A stretch of 64,000 nucleotides of DNA. Source: Streptomyces sp. BK208 (GTDB lineage Bacteria; Actinomycetota; Actinomycetes; Streptomycetales; Streptomycetaceae). The stretch is from positions 1 to 64,000 of the forward strand of contig NZ_SOAV01000003.1 of assembly GCF_004364245.1 (NCBI RefSeq). The letters run 5' to 3'. Below, piece after piece: positions 50,444 to 61,775 of the stretch. The notes beneath the pieces were generated by a model. The model was not told where the DNA came from, made no database searches, and saw nothing but the letters and a program-made list of their open reading frames with translations. The first letter of the stretch is position 1. Each line of letters starts with the position of its first letter. The translations under genes were made by a program, and so were the position numbers.

Positions 50444-52042
50444 ATGCATGCCGTCTTCCCTGCTCCAGCCGACCACGTCGTCCACGGCGGGCCCTCGGAC
50501 CTGCCGGCCGCCGGACCGTGGAGGCTGTCCTCGGCCGATCCGGCTCTGGCCGAGGTCGAACGCACCGTCCGTGCCCTGCTCGAACCGCATCTGGGCAGAC
50601 GGCTCCTGCCCGTCGGCAGTGCTTCGCCGGGTGCGGAGATCCGTCTGGAACTGGACGCGTCCGTGCCGGCTGGCCGGCGTACGCGCGGTGTGGCTCCCGA
50701 CGGCGGGCCCGGCCCGGCAGACGAGGTGTACGCCGTGAGCGTGCGGGAGGAGAGGGTCCTGTGCCGGGGCCGGACACCCGCGGGTGTCTTCCGCGCGGCG
50801 ACCACGGCTCTGCAGCTGATCGGCCTGGCGGAGCCGGACGAGACCCTGGCGCCGCAGGAGTTCACCGACGCTCCGCACTACGCGTGGCGTGGCCTGCTCC
50901 TCGATACGGCGCGCCGCTTCATTCCCGTCCCGGAGATGCACCGGCTGATCGACCTCGCCGCCCTGTACAAGATCAACGTGCTGCATCTGCACCTGACGGA
51001 CAACGAGGGCTGGCGGATCGAGATCCCCTCGCTGCCCGCGCTGACCGCGGGTTCGGCCGACGGCGGTCTCTACACGGTGGACGAGTACCGCGCGCTGCAG
51101 GAGTACGCCGCCTCGCGGCACATCGTCGTGGTCCCCGAGATCGATCTGCCGGGTCACTGCGCCGCGCTGCGGGCCGCGCTGCCCGGCCTGCCTCCCGCGC
51201 CGGCCCCACCGGGTCTCGCCGGCCGCTTCCCGTACACGCCCCCGCTCGATCTGGCCGATCCCGGTACGCGCGAGCTGGTGCGCACGATCCTCGCCGACGT
51301 GTGCGCCCTGACGGACGGCCCCTTCGTGCACATCGGCGGCGACGAGGCGCTCGGCATCACCGAGCAGGGATTCGCCACCGCCCTGAACGAGGTGCGCACG
51401 ATGGTGCGGGAGCTGGGCAAGCGCCCCGTGGCCTGGCAGGAGTCCTCGCGCGCCGGCATCGGACCGCAGGACATCGCCCAGTTCTGGGTGGACCCCGGGA
51501 TGATGGACCTGCCCGGCACCGAGGAGGAGCTGGCCCGGCGTCCCGACCTGGTGGGAGCCGGCTTCACCGGTGAGTTCGTGGCCGCCCTGAAGCGCTTCTT
51601 CGCGCCCTCCGCCGAGGACGCGCGGCGTGTGCTGGACGGCGGCGGGATGCTGCTGCTGTCCCCGCAGTCCCATCTCTATCTCGACCGGCGGTACGCGCAG
51701 GAGGTCGCTCCGCCCGAGCGGGCCGAACAGGCCGCCGGTCTTGGTTTTCCCAGTTACCGGCCGCGCAGTGTGGAGTACATCGCCGGATGGGACCCGCGGT
51801 CGCACGCCCTGCCCGAGGAGCGGATCGCGGGCGTGGAGGCGACGCTGTTCAGTGAGAACCTGCGGGACTTCGAGGAGCTGACCACCCTGCTGCTGCCGCG
51901 CCTGGCGTCGGTGGCCTCGACCGCCTGGAGCGGCGGCCCGCAGCCGTGGCGGGAACACCGTCGGGCCCTGGGGCGGCACAGCAGGTTGTGGCGGGACCGC
52001 GGTCTGGCGTTCTTCCCGGCCACGGACGTCGACTGGTCGTAG
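50444..52042 (+). CDS. GH20 beta-N-acetylhexosaminidase
   Basis: 532 residues without a signal peptide. The N-terminal GH20b domain covers about 1-140 (DEVYAVSVREERVLCRGRTP). The catalytic barrel starts YAWRGLLLDTARRFIPVPEM. The Asp-Glu pair sits in DGPFVHIGGDEALGITEQGF near residue 302; the first carboxylate orients the substrate acetamido group and the second is the acid. C-terminal Trp in GVEATLFSENLRDFEE and ASTAWSG line the pocket. It should cleave terminal GlcNAc or GalNAc from imported oligosaccharides. The GGAGG site before ATG 50444 fixes the start. Confidence 0.92.
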   Translation: MHAVFPAPADHVVHGGPSDLPAAGPWRLSSADPALAEVERTVRALLEPHLGRRLLPVGSASPGAEIRLELDASVPAGRRTRGVAPDGGPGPADEVYAVSVREERVLCRGRTPAGVFRAATTALQLIGLAEPDETLAPQEFTDAPHYAWRGLLLDTARRFIPVPEMHRLIDLAALYKINVLHLHLTDNEGWRIEIPSLPALTAGSADGGLYTVDEYRALQEYAASRHIVVVPEIDLPGHCAALRAALPGLPPAPAPPGLAGRFPYTPPLDLADPGTRELVRTILADVCALTDGPFVHIGGDEALGITEQGFATALNEVRTMVRELGKRPVAWQESSRAGIGPQDIAQFWVDPGMMDLPGTEEELARRPDLVGAGFTGEFVAALKRFFAPSAEDARRVLDGGGMLLLSPQSHLYLDRRYAQEVAPPERAEQAAGLGFPSYRPRSVEYIAGWDPRSHALPEERIAGVEATLFSENLRDFEELTTLLLPRLASVASTAWSGGPQPWREHRRALGRHSRLWRDRGLAFFPATDVDWS

Positions 52043-52051
52043 AGAGGAACG

Positions 52052-52083
52052 GGGCCTCGGACCGGACATCCGGTCCGAGGCCC
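52052..52083. terminator. Bidirectional terminator between GH20 and binding-protein genes
   Basis: GGGCCTCGGACCGG (52052-52065) pairs perfectly with its complement (52070-52083) around ACAT, between two convergent genes. Confidence 0.88.
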
Positions 52084-52127
52084 GCGCACCCCCGTCCACG
52101 CGTGTGTCCACGCGGTCACCGGCCGGT

Positions 52128-53666
52128 TCAGGAACGGGCGGGAGCGTAGTTGTAGACCGACGGGACGGCCATGCCCGACTGCGGCTGGGCCTTGACGTCG
52201 GGGCCGGTGACGAGCTGGTACCGCATGCGGTAGAAGGGCACGAACCAGCCCTCGTCGACCAGGTGCTCGTTGAGGGCGCGTGCGGCGTCGGCGGCCTGGG
52301 CCTCACTGCCGCCCCGGATCCTCGGCAGCAGGCTCTTCACGGTCTTGTCGCTGGTGGCGAACATGTTGAAGGTGCCGGGGACGACGAGGTCCTGGGTGGT
52401 CACCCAGTCGATCGGGGACTGGCCGATGTTCATGACCATCGCCGAGTAGGCGCGCTCGCGGTAGATCTTCTGCACGGCGCTCGCACCGTCCAGCGCCTCC
52501 CAGTCGACCTTGACCCCGATCGCCTTGAGGTCGGAGGTCAGTGAGGTGGCGAGTGCGTCGTTGACGATGGCGGTCACGCGCGGCAGCTTCAGCGTGAAGC
52601 CGTCCGGGTAGCCGCCCTGGGCTAGCAGCTTCCTCGCCTTCGCGGGGTCGTGGGCGTAGGCGGAGTCGAGGCTCTTGTCGTACGCCTTGGTCTCGGGGCC
52701 GAAGACCTGGTCGGTGAGTTCGCCGCGGCCCTGGCGCAGCTGCTCGAGCATGGTCTTGCGGTCGATGGCCAGGTTGAGGGCCTGTCGCACCTCGGGTTCG
52801 GCGAGTGCGGGCGTGTGCACGCCGCCGCGGTCGAAGAGCAGCAGGGCCTGGAAGTCGAAGGTGTAGTCCGCCTTCTTGAGGCGCGTGTCGGAGGCGACGG
52901 CGCTCTGCTGGCCGGCGTCCTGCAGCACGGCACTGTCGATCTGCCCGGTCTTCAGGCCGTTGACGACGGCCGTCTCGTTGTCGAAGACACTGATGGTCAG
53001 GGACTTGAAGGGCGGCTTGTCGCCCCAGTAGCCGTCCTTGCGCTCGTAGACGTACTTGTTGCCGATGGCGGTCTTGGCCGGGTCCAGGCGGTAGGGACCG
53101 GTCCCGACCGGCTTGGTCGTGAGGGATCCGTCGGCGAGCTTGGCCGGGCTCGCCATCAGGCCGGCCGCGTCGCTGAGCGAGAACAGCAGCGCCGGGTCGG
53201 GTGCGGACAGCACCAGGGTCAGGTGCGTGGCGTCTTCGACGTCGACGTTCTTCAGAGCGGCGAGCGTCTTGGCCGCACCGCCACCGCCCTTCTGGAAGTG
53301 CTCCAGGTTCGCCTTGACGGCCTTCGCATCGAAGGCGGCGCCGTCACTGAACTTCACACCCTCGCGCAGGGTGAGGTCGAGACGGGTGCGGGTGGTGTCG
53401 TAGCTCCACCTCGTCGCGAGCATCGGCGTGAAGGCGCCCTCCGGGGTCCGCTTGACCAGGGTGTCGTAGACCGCCTGGAAATAGGGAAGGGCGCTGCCGA
53501 TGGCGTCCTTGGGGTCCAGGCTCTGGGCGGCGGTGAGCGTCGCGATGTCGAGCGCGGCAGGTGTCGCGGTCGTGGCTCCGGCGCCTCCCCCGCCACAGCC
53601 CGCGAGAACCAATGACGCGGCAACCGCGGTGGCCGCGGCAGCACCGGTGCGTGCCGAAATCCTCAT
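52128..53666 (-). CDS. ABC transporter substrate-binding lipoprotein (SBP_bac_5)
   Basis: 512 residues. The signal ends in the lipobox SLVLAGC (Cys near residue 24), so it is a lipid-anchored extracellular protein. The cluster C family 5 fold is shown by AQSLDPKDAIGSALPYFQAV, GVKFSDGAAFDAKAVKANLE, TKPVGTGPYRLD and AEPEVRQALNLAIDRKTML. This OppA/DppA-type family also includes beta-glucoside and chito-oligosaccharide binders, which the GH1, GH3 and GH20 neighbours suggest here. Its membrane partners are probably the permease/ATPase genes at 58175-61775. An operator copy lies about 100 bp upstream. Confidence 0.92.
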   Translation of the reverse strand: MRISARTGAAAATAVAASLVLAGCGGGGAGATTATPAALDIATLTAAQSLDPKDAIGSALPYFQAVYDTLVKRTPEGAFTPMLATRWSYDTTRTRLDLTLREGVKFSDGAAFDAKAVKANLEHFQKGGGGAAKTLAALKNVDVEDATHLTLVLSAPDPALLFSLSDAAGLMASPAKLADGSLTTKPVGTGPYRLDPAKTAIGNKYVYERKDGYWGDKPPFKSLTISVFDNETAVVNGLKTGQIDSAVLQDAGQQSAVASDTRLKKADYTFDFQALLLFDRGGVHTPALAEPEVRQALNLAIDRKTMLEQLRQGRGELTDQVFGPETKAYDKSLDSAYAHDPAKARKLLAQGGYPDGFTLKLPRVTAIVNDALATSLTSDLKAIGVKVDWEALDGASAVQKIYRERAYSAMVMNIGQSPIDWVTTQDLVVPGTFNMFATSDKTVKSLLPRIRGGSEAQAADAARALNEHLVDEGWFVPFYRMRYQLVTGPDVKAQPQSGMAVPSVYNYAPARS

Positions 53667-53768
53667 GTCGTCACTCCGTCGGGAGGGGCCGGGAACACGT
53701 CACCGGCGGCAGATGTGGCCCGAAGGCACGTGGAAACAGGACCCTTTGACGCGGAGTCCCCCACCAAC

Positions 53769-53793
53769 AAAAACCGTAAGCTGATCGGTTTTC
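53769..53793. promoter_or_regulatory. Glycan-cluster operator, copy B
   Basis: AAAAACC-N11-GGTTTTC with GTAAG at the start and GATC at the end of the spacer. It lies upstream of the binding-protein gene. Confidence 0.72.
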
Positions 53794-53877
53794 GGAGTCA
53801 ATGGCTGAACCGGGCACGGCCGGGCCGTGATGAGCCGGGGTGCGGCCTCGTCCCCGCACCGCCACCCCACCGGCCGG

Positions 53878-56157
53878 TCAGGGGGAGGGCGTGCGGGCGG
53901 CGCGCTCGCACAGGTCGTCCAGTTGCGCGAGCGGTACGGGGCTCTGCGGGAACTCGGCGATGACCTCCAGCGGCATGCCGGCCAGGAAGCGGCGCAGCAC
54001 CGGATCGGTCAGAGCCCCCGTCGCCCCGTCCGTCTGCCGGCCGCGGCCCCGGGCGAACGCCTCCAGCAGCAGGGGGCCGCCGACGGGGTGGGCCAGCCAT
54101 TCGCCGAGCGTGCTGCGTCCGGTCAGGCGGGCGGCGGAGACGTCGCCGTCCACGGTCAGGGGCACCGAACAGCGGATGTCGCGGGACGAGGCGCCCGCTG
54201 CCACGGTGTAGACGCCGCCTTCGACGAACCAGCTCGCCTCACGCTCGCTGTAGCAGGCGAGGTCGTCGCGGTCGAACGTGACGGTCACCTCTTGGGACCG
54301 GCCGGGCTCCAGGTCGACCTGCGCGAAGCCACGCAGTTCGTACGGCGGGCGGGCCACATGGGAGTCGTCCGGTCCGCCCACGTAGATCTGCACCGTCTCG
54401 CGGCCGCTGCGGCGGCCGGTGTTGGTGACGGTCAGGCGCACCTCGATCACGCCCTCCGGCGTCCGGGCCACCGCGAGGTCACCGTAGGCGAAGGTGGTGT
54501 AGGTCAGACCGTGGCCGAAGGGGAACGCGACGTCGTTGCCGCGGCGGTCGTGGCCGCGGTAGCCGACGAACACGCCCTCGCCGTAGCGCACATGGCCTGC
54601 CTCGCCGGGAAAGGACAGATGACAGGGCGCGTCCTCCAGGCGGAGCGGGATGGTCTCGGCGAGCCGCCCCGAGGGGGCGGCGTGGCCGTACAGGACCCGG
54701 GCGAGCGCGGTGCCGCCGCCCTGGCCGAGGAGCCAGCCCTCCACCAGGGCGGGAACGCGCTCGTGCCAGGGGGCCGTGCGCACCACGCCTCCGTTGGACA
54801 GGACGACCGCGGTGCGCGGGTTGGCTTCGGTGACCCGCTCCAGCAGGGTGAGCTGTGCGGCGGGCAGGTCGAGGTGGTCCCGGTCGAAGCCCTCGGACTC
54901 GTCCTGTGCGGGCAGCCCTAGGAAGAGCACCACGGTGTCGCTCGCGGCCGCCGACCGTACCGCCTGTTCGAGCAGTTCCTCGTCCGGTGTCCCGTCGAGC
55001 CGGTAGCCGGGGGCGTACTCCACGGCGGCGCCGGCCGTCTTCCGCAAGGCGTCCAGCGGTGTGTCCAGCCGGGTGGGGGTGACCTGGGAGCTCCCGGCTC
55101 CCTGGCAGCGCGGGGTGCGGGCGAGTTCCCCGATCACCGCGAGGGAGCCGGCGCCCGGGTCGAGGGGCAGCAGGTCCTGCTCGTTCTTGAGCAGGACGAT
55201 GCACTGCTCGGCCGCCCGGCGGGCGAGGGCGTGGTGCTCCTCGTGGTCGACCGGACCCGACCCCGCGGGCACGCCGGTGGCGGCACGGTGGGCGAACAGG
55301 GCCAGCCGCTCGACGGCCGCGTCCAGATCCTCCACGGCGAGTTCACCGCTCTCCACGGCCCGGACGACTTCGGCATCGGTGCGGCCACGGGTGGACGGCA
55401 TCTGGAGATCCAGGCCCGCGGACAGGGCGGCGACGCGGTCGCGGACCGCGCCCCAGTCGGACATGACGATGCCGTCGAAGCCCCATTCGCGGCGCAGGAT
55501 GTCGGTGAGCAGGCGCCGGTTCTCGCTGAGCGGGGTGCCGTTGAGGGCGTTGTAGGCGGACATGACCGACCACGGACGCTCCCGGCGGACGATCCGTTCG
55601 AAGGCCCGCAGGTAGATCTCCCGCAGCGGCCGCTCGTCGATGTCGGCGCTCACCCGCATCCGGTCGGTCTCCTGGTTGTTGGCCGCGAAGTGCTTCAGCG
55701 CGGCACCGACGCCGGAGCGCTGCAGGCCTCGGACCATGGCTCCGCCGAGTTCGGCGGTGAGCAGCGGGTCCTCGGAGAAGTACTCGAAGTTGCGGCCGCA
55801 CAGCGGGGATCGCTTGATGTTGATCCCGGGGCCCAGCACCACGTGGACGCCGTTGTCGCGGGCTTCCGCGGCGATGGCCGCCGCGACCTCTTCGGCCAGC
55901 GCCGCGTTCCAGCTGCTGCCCAGCGCCACGGCCGGCGGGAAGCAGGTGGCCGGGACCGCGCTGCGCAGGTCGAGCTGGCCTCCGTCGCCGGCTTCCCCGG
56001 GCAGGCGCAGTCCGTGCGGTCCGTCCGACATGGAGACGGCGGGCACCGGGCCGACCGCCTCGGTGACGAAGTCGCCGGCGCCGCTGGTCAGCGACGCCTT
56101 CTCGGTGAGCGTCAGCGCGTCGGCCGTCGGGTGGGAGGGGGAGGTGTGCTGGGTCAT
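53878..56157 (-). CDS. GH3 beta-glucosidase
   Basis: 759 residues, no signal peptide. Domain 1 is a TIM barrel with VSMSDGPHGLR, LKHFAANNQETDRMRVSADI and the nucleophile Asp in WGFDGIVMSDWGAVRDRVAA near residue 230. The alpha/beta sandwich domain follows (IVLLKNEQDLLPLD, then GLPAQDESEGFDRDHLDLPA). Next is a fibronectin-III-like C-terminal domain (FPFGHGLTYTTFAYGDL, then VQIYVGG). No PA14 insert is visible. It is a cytoplasmic exo-acting beta-glucosidase for imported oligosaccharides. Operator copy C lies 46 bp before the ATG. Confidence 0.92.
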   Translation of the reverse strand: MTQHTSPSHPTADALTLTEKASLTSGAGDFVTEAVGPVPAVSMSDGPHGLRLPGEAGDGGQLDLRSAVPATCFPPAVALGSSWNAALAEEVAAAIAAEARDNGVHVVLGPGINIKRSPLCGRNFEYFSEDPLLTAELGGAMVRGLQRSGVGAALKHFAANNQETDRMRVSADIDERPLREIYLRAFERIVRRERPWSVMSAYNALNGTPLSENRRLLTDILRREWGFDGIVMSDWGAVRDRVAALSAGLDLQMPSTRGRTDAEVVRAVESGELAVEDLDAAVERLALFAHRAATGVPAGSGPVDHEEHHALARRAAEQCIVLLKNEQDLLPLDPGAGSLAVIGELARTPRCQGAGSSQVTPTRLDTPLDALRKTAGAAVEYAPGYRLDGTPDEELLEQAVRSAAASDTVVLFLGLPAQDESEGFDRDHLDLPAAQLTLLERVTEANPRTAVVLSNGGVVRTAPWHERVPALVEGWLLGQGGGTALARVLYGHAAPSGRLAETIPLRLEDAPCHLSFPGEAGHVRYGEGVFVGYRGHDRRGNDVAFPFGHGLTYTTFAYGDLAVARTPEGVIEVRLTVTNTGRRSGRETVQIYVGGPDDSHVARPPYELRGFAQVDLEPGRSQEVTVTFDRDDLACYSEREASWFVEGGVYTVAAGASSRDIRCSVPLTVDGDVSAARLTGRSTLGEWLAHPVGGPLLLEAFARGRGRQTDGATGALTDPVLRRFLAGMPLEVIAEFPQSPVPLAQLDDLCERAARTPSP

Positions 56158-56202
56158 GGCGGGGCCCCGGTCGTCTGGTCGAGCGGCACCTTGCCACCCG
56201 GT

Positions 56203-56227
56203 AAAAACCATATATTGATCGGTTTTT
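56203..56227. promoter_or_regulatory. Glycan-cluster operator, copy C
   Basis: AAAAACC-N11-GGTTTTT, the most symmetric copy, just upstream of the GH3 gene. The spacer again ends in GATC. Confidence 0.75.
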
Positions 56228-56303
56228 GAAGTCGAGACACCCGTCTCGTCCACCGACGGCCTCCCGCCCGGGCCCGCACGGCCGTGTCCGAACCGTTGAC
56301 GCC

Positions 56304-56328
56304 GGAAACCGATCGTCTTACGGTTTTC
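56304..56328. promoter_or_regulatory. Glycan-cluster operator, copy D (opposite orientation)
   Basis: On the minus strand it reads GAAAACC-GTAAGACGATC-GGTTTCC, matching copy B's spacer. It lies 67 bp before the SGNH gene, so copies C and D face the two divergent promoters. Confidence 0.72.
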
Positions 56329-56394
56329 GCGCTCGGCCGGTTCCTCGGGCGGGACTGGCGCTCCGGGCTTCAACTCACGAAGAGAGGTACAGCG

Positions 56395-57285
56395 ATGACG
56401 CTGCGCCCTGCCTTGCTCCACTCCCTCGGTGCGGGCCCCTTCCGCCGCGGCCGCACGCTCCTGGTCGCGTGCTGTGCCGGTCTCGCCCTGTCCGCCGCCG
56501 CGCCCGCCAGCGCGGGAGCGAACACCGGTCCCTACGCCGCACTCGGGGACTCGTTCAGCTCCGGTCTGGGTATTCCCACCCAGACGGACACCGCCTGCGG
56601 GCGCTCGGACCACAACTACCCGGCCCTGCTGGCCGCGGCCATCGGCACGGCGTCCGTCACGGACGTGACCTGCGCCGGGGCCGCCACGCAGCACATCACC
56701 GGAGCGCAGGGCGACATCGCCCCGCAGATCGACGCGGTGCGTGCGGACACGGCCGTGGTCACCCTCGGCATCGGCGGCAACGATCTCGACCTGGCCGGCA
56801 CGATCAAGCGGTGCGTGCTGCTGGCCTACCTCAGCCCCAACGGTGCGCCGTGCAAGACCAGTTACTCGCTGGGGGGAACCGACGAGATCGGCTCGCGCAT
56901 CAACGCGACCGCACCGAAGGTCGCCGCCGACCTGCAGGCGATCCGCGCCAAGGCGCCACACGCGAGGATCCTCCTGGTCGGATACCCCTCCCTGGTCCCT
57001 GACGACGGGTCCGCCTGCCGCAGCACCGTCCCGCTGGCCACCGGCGACTTTCCCTGGCTGCGGGACAAGACCCGGCAGCTCAACGGTGTGCTGGCCCAAC
57101 AGGCCACCGCCAACGGCGCCACGTTCGTGGACACGTACACCCCGTCGGTGGGCCACGACGCCTGCAAGCCAGCGGAGGTGCGCTGGATCGAGCCCACCGA
57201 CACCGCGGCCGCAGCCGGTTTCCATCCCAACGCCGCCGCTCACCGGAGTACCGCTGCCAAGATCGCCGGGCTGCTGGGCGGTTAG
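56395..57285 (+). CDS. Secreted SGNH-fold esterase/lipase
   Basis: 296 residues with a Sec signal (residues about 1-40, ending PASAGA). Block I is YAALGDSFSSGLGIP with the nucleophile Ser. Block III is TLGIGGNDLDLAGT. The C-terminal GFHPNAAAHRSTAAKIAG holds the catalytic His. Paired cysteines (TACGRS, VTCAGA, KRCVLL, APCKTS, SACRS, DACKP) fit the three-disulphide streptomycete GDSL lipase type. It probably removes acyl or acetyl groups from extracellular substrates, which could expose glycans for the cluster. Its stop overlaps the end of the convergent TetR gene by 4 bp. Confidence 0.9.
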   Translation: MTLRPALLHSLGAGPFRRGRTLLVACCAGLALSAAAPASAGANTGPYAALGDSFSSGLGIPTQTDTACGRSDHNYPALLAAAIGTASVTDVTCAGAATQHITGAQGDIAPQIDAVRADTAVVTLGIGGNDLDLAGTIKRCVLLAYLSPNGAPCKTSYSLGGTDEIGSRINATAPKVAADLQAIRAKAPHARILLVGYPSLVPDDGSACRSTVPLATGDFPWLRDKTRQLNGVLAQQATANGATFVDTYTPSVGHDACKPAEVRWIEPTDTAAAAGFHPNAAAHRSTAAKIAGLLGG

Positions 57286-57938
57286 TCCCCGCCACCGCGA
57301 CCTTCCCGGGCGGTTCCGGCCGGCCTCAGGCCGAAGCCGCCCAGGAAGTCCCACACCCGCTGCTCCATGGGCGCCGCGTCCGGCTCCAGCAGCCACTGGA
57401 TCTGCATGCCGTCCATCATGGCCAGCAACTGCTGGGCCACGGTGCGCGGATCGGCCGGCTGCTGCGGCGGCGACTGCGCGAAGAGCTCGGCCAGCAGGTC
57501 GGCGATCTGCTCACGCAGCAGCCGGTAGCGGCGGACGAAATAGTCACGGGCCGGGTGATCCGGGTCGGAGGCCTCGGCCGACAACTTCGCGTACAGGGCG
57601 ACCAGGCCGCGGGTACGGGAGTTGCGGTCGACGAAGCCGACCAGCCGCCGCAGCCGCTCCTGAGGGGACGCCGCGTCGGCCGGACCGGCCGCGTCCCCGT
57701 CGAGCAGCCCAGGAAACAGGTGGCCGGCGTCCTGCCGGTCGCGGCACCACAGCACCTCCAGGAGCAGTTGCTCCTTCCCGGGGAAGTGGTGCAGCAGCCC
57801 GGCATGGGTCATGCCGGCGTGGGCGGCGATCTCGCGCAGGGAGACCGGGTGGTAGCCGGAGCGGGCGAACAGTTCGGTCGCCGCGTCAAGGATCCGCGCC
57901 CGGGTGCGCTCGCCCTTCGTGCGGGGTTCCTGGCTCAC
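57282..57938 (-). CDS. TetR family regulator of the ABC importer
   Basis: 218 residues. The HTH is ILDAATELFARSGYHPVSLR, then EIAAHAGMTHAGLLHHFPGK. The ligand domain has RGLVALYAKLSAEASDPDHP and MMDGMQIQWLLEPDAAP, like the TetR at 48366. The GTG at 57938 has an AAGGAGA site; an upstream frame to 58034 would cross the operator region. It is divergent from the permease operon. Palindromes CTACC-N4-GGTAG and ACCAAC-TG-GTTGGT lie between them, so it most likely represses the importer and itself. Confidence 0.9.
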   Translation of the reverse strand: MSQEPRTKGERTRARILDAATELFARSGYHPVSLREIAAHAGMTHAGLLHHFPGKEQLLLEVLWCRDRQDAGHLFPGLLDGDAAGPADAASPQERLRRLVGFVDRNSRTRGLVALYAKLSAEASDPDHPARDYFVRRYRLLREQIADLLAELFAQSPPQQPADPRTVAQQLLAMMDGMQIQWLLEPDAAPMEQRVWDFLGGFGLRPAGTAREGRGGGD

Positions 57939-57984
57939 GGGAGCGGTCTCCTTGGGTGCCGGACGGACCTTGGTGCGCTGGAAT

Positions 57985-58031
57985 CTACCAGGCGGTAGAA
58001 AACAGCCGAGAAAACCTACCAACTGGTTGGT
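57985..58031. promoter_or_regulatory. TetR operators before the ABC importer
   Basis: CTACC-AGGC-GGTAG (57985-57998) and ACCAAC-TG-GTTGGT (58018-58031) are two palindromes of similar core, about 47 bp upstream of the regulator start and 145 bp from the permease start. Confidence 0.65.
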
Positions 58032-58174
58032 CACGGGGGTATGGTGACCGCCAGTCCCGCTCCTGCCCAGCCCGGGACCACCTCTTTCGTGCCGGCACCG
58101 GGCTCTCCCACGAGCCCGCGGCCAGTGCCGCTCACACCGGCCCCGACGGGCCGCCGGTCATGGAACCGAGACTC

Positions 58175-59112
58175 ATGCTGACCTTCATCGCACGCAGAAT
58201 CGGGGCTGGAGCAGTGCTCCTCCTCGTCATCTCCCTGCTGACCCATCTCCTGCTGTCGATCCCCGACACCGACATCGGCCGCCAGATCCTGGGCCCCGGC
58301 GCCCCACAGGCCGACGTCGACGCCCGCAACAGCGCCCTCGGACTCGACCAGCCCGTCCTCACCCAGTACTGGCAGTGGCTCACGCACGCGGTGCGCGGCG
58401 ACTTCGGCACGTCCTGGTTCTCCAGCGAGGACGTCTCGCTGGCCGTCGGCAACCGACTGCCCGTCACCCTCAGCCTGATGCTCGGGGTCACCCTGGTGAC
58501 CGCGCTGGTCTCCTTCCTCCTGGGCGTGTGGGCGGGCGTGCGCCGCGGCGTCGTCGACCGGATCGTGCAGATCCTGGGCGTGGCCGGCTACGCACTGCCG
58601 GGCTTCCTCGTCACGCTGGTCCTGGTCCTGGTCTTCGCCGTCCGGTTGGGCTGGTTCCCCGCCATCGGCTACACCCCGTTCACCGAGTCGCCCACCGGCT
58701 GGCTGTCCACCGTGACCCTGCCCATCGCCTCGCTGTCGGTGGCCTCCGTCGCCGGTGTCTCCCAGCAGGTGCGCGGCGCGGTCATCGACGTACTGCGTCA
58801 GGACTACGTGCGCACCCTGCGCGCCCGCGGCCTCTCCTCCCGGCGCATCGTCCTCAAACACGTCCTGCGCAACGCCGCCGCGCCCGGCCTGTCCGTCCTG
58901 GGCATGCAGTTCGTCGGACTCCTCGGCGGCGCCGTCCTGGTCGAACAGATCTTCGGTCTGCCCGGACTGGGCAGCATGACCGTCACCTACACCACCCGCG
59001 GCGACATCCCCGTGATCATGGCCCTGGTCATGCTCACCGTCGTCGGCGTCGTCCTGGTCAACCTCGCCGTCGACGTCCTGATCGGCTGGCTCAACCCGAA
59101 GGCGCGGACCGC

Positions 59113-59116
<4 letters not shown>
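58175..59116 (+). CDS. ABC transporter permease (DppB type)
   Basis: 313 residues with six membrane segments. The first is MLTFIARRIGAGAVLLLVIS. A large extracellular loop follows (DQPVLTQYWQWLTHAVRGDF). The EAA loop is VIDVLRQDYVRTLRARGLSS near residue 210, typical of dipeptide/oligopeptide-type permeases that also serve oligosaccharide importers. It overlaps the next gene by ATGA. An ATG at 58160 is an alternative start, but MLTFIARR is the family-typical beginning. Confidence 0.9.
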
Positions 59117-60929
<1,813 letters not shown>

Positions 60930-60933
<4 letters not shown>

Positions 60934-61775
60934 CCACCGACCTCGATCCTCTGCTCACCGTGGAGCGACTGCGGGTGTCCTTCCCCGGCAAGGGGTGGCG
61001 CGCCCCGCGCACCGAAGTGCTCAAGGGCGTCGACCTGCACATCCGCGCCGGCGAAACCCTCGGTCTGGTCGGCGAGTCCGGCTCCGGCAAGACCACCATC
61101 GGCCGCGCCGTCCTGGGGCTGGTCCCGGTCGACTCCGGCGGCATCACCTTCGACGGCCGGCCCATCGAGCACGCCGGCCGCGCCGAGCGCCGTGCCCTCA
61201 GCCGTGAGATCCAGGTCGTCTTCCAGGACCCCTACTCCTCCCTGAACCCCTCCCGCACCGTCGGCGACACCCTGTGCGAACCCCTCCTGGCCCAGGGCAT
61301 GAAGGGCAGCCGCGCGCGCGACCGCGTCGTCGGCCTCCTCGATCAGGTACGCCTGCCCAAGGACACCGCCGCCCGCCTGCCGCGCGAGTTCTCCGGCGGA
61401 CAGCGGCAACGCGTCGCCATAGCCCGGGCCCTCGCCCTCGGCCCCCGCCTCGTCGTCTGCGACGAACCCGTCTCCGCCCTCGACCTGACGACCCAGGCCA
61501 CCGTCCTCGACCTGCTCCTCGACATCCAGCAACAGACCGGTGTGTCCTACCTCTTCGTCTCCCACGACCTGTCCGTCGTCCGCCGTATGAGCCACCGGGT
61601 CGCCGTCATCCACCACGGTGACATCGTGGAGACGGGAGACGCGGCCACCGTCACCACCCGGCCCCGGCACCCATACACCAAGACCCTGCTCCTCTCCGCG
61701 CCCGTCGCCGACGTCGACGAACAACGCCGGCGGCGCGAGCAGCGCACCTCGCTCACCCGCGTCGCGGCGGGCTGA
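60930..61775 (+). CDS. ABC transporter ATP-binding protein (DppF type)
   Basis: 281 residues. Walker A LVGESGSGKTTIGRAVLG near residue 48. Q-loop VVFQDPYSSLNPSRTV. Signature REFSGGQRQRVAIARAL near 158. Walker B RLVVCDEPVSALDLTTQ. H-loop FVSHDLSVVRRM. The C-terminal oligopeptide-transporter extension contains RPRHPYTKTLLLSAP. The ATG overlaps the fusion gene stop. It is the second ATPase of the importer, pairing with the ATPase half of the fusion. Confidence 0.92.

Noticed and set aside
56158..57396. Upstream extension of the GH3 frame
   Set aside because: It crosses two operator copies and lies antisense to the SGNH gene. GH3 homology starts at the ATG at 56157.
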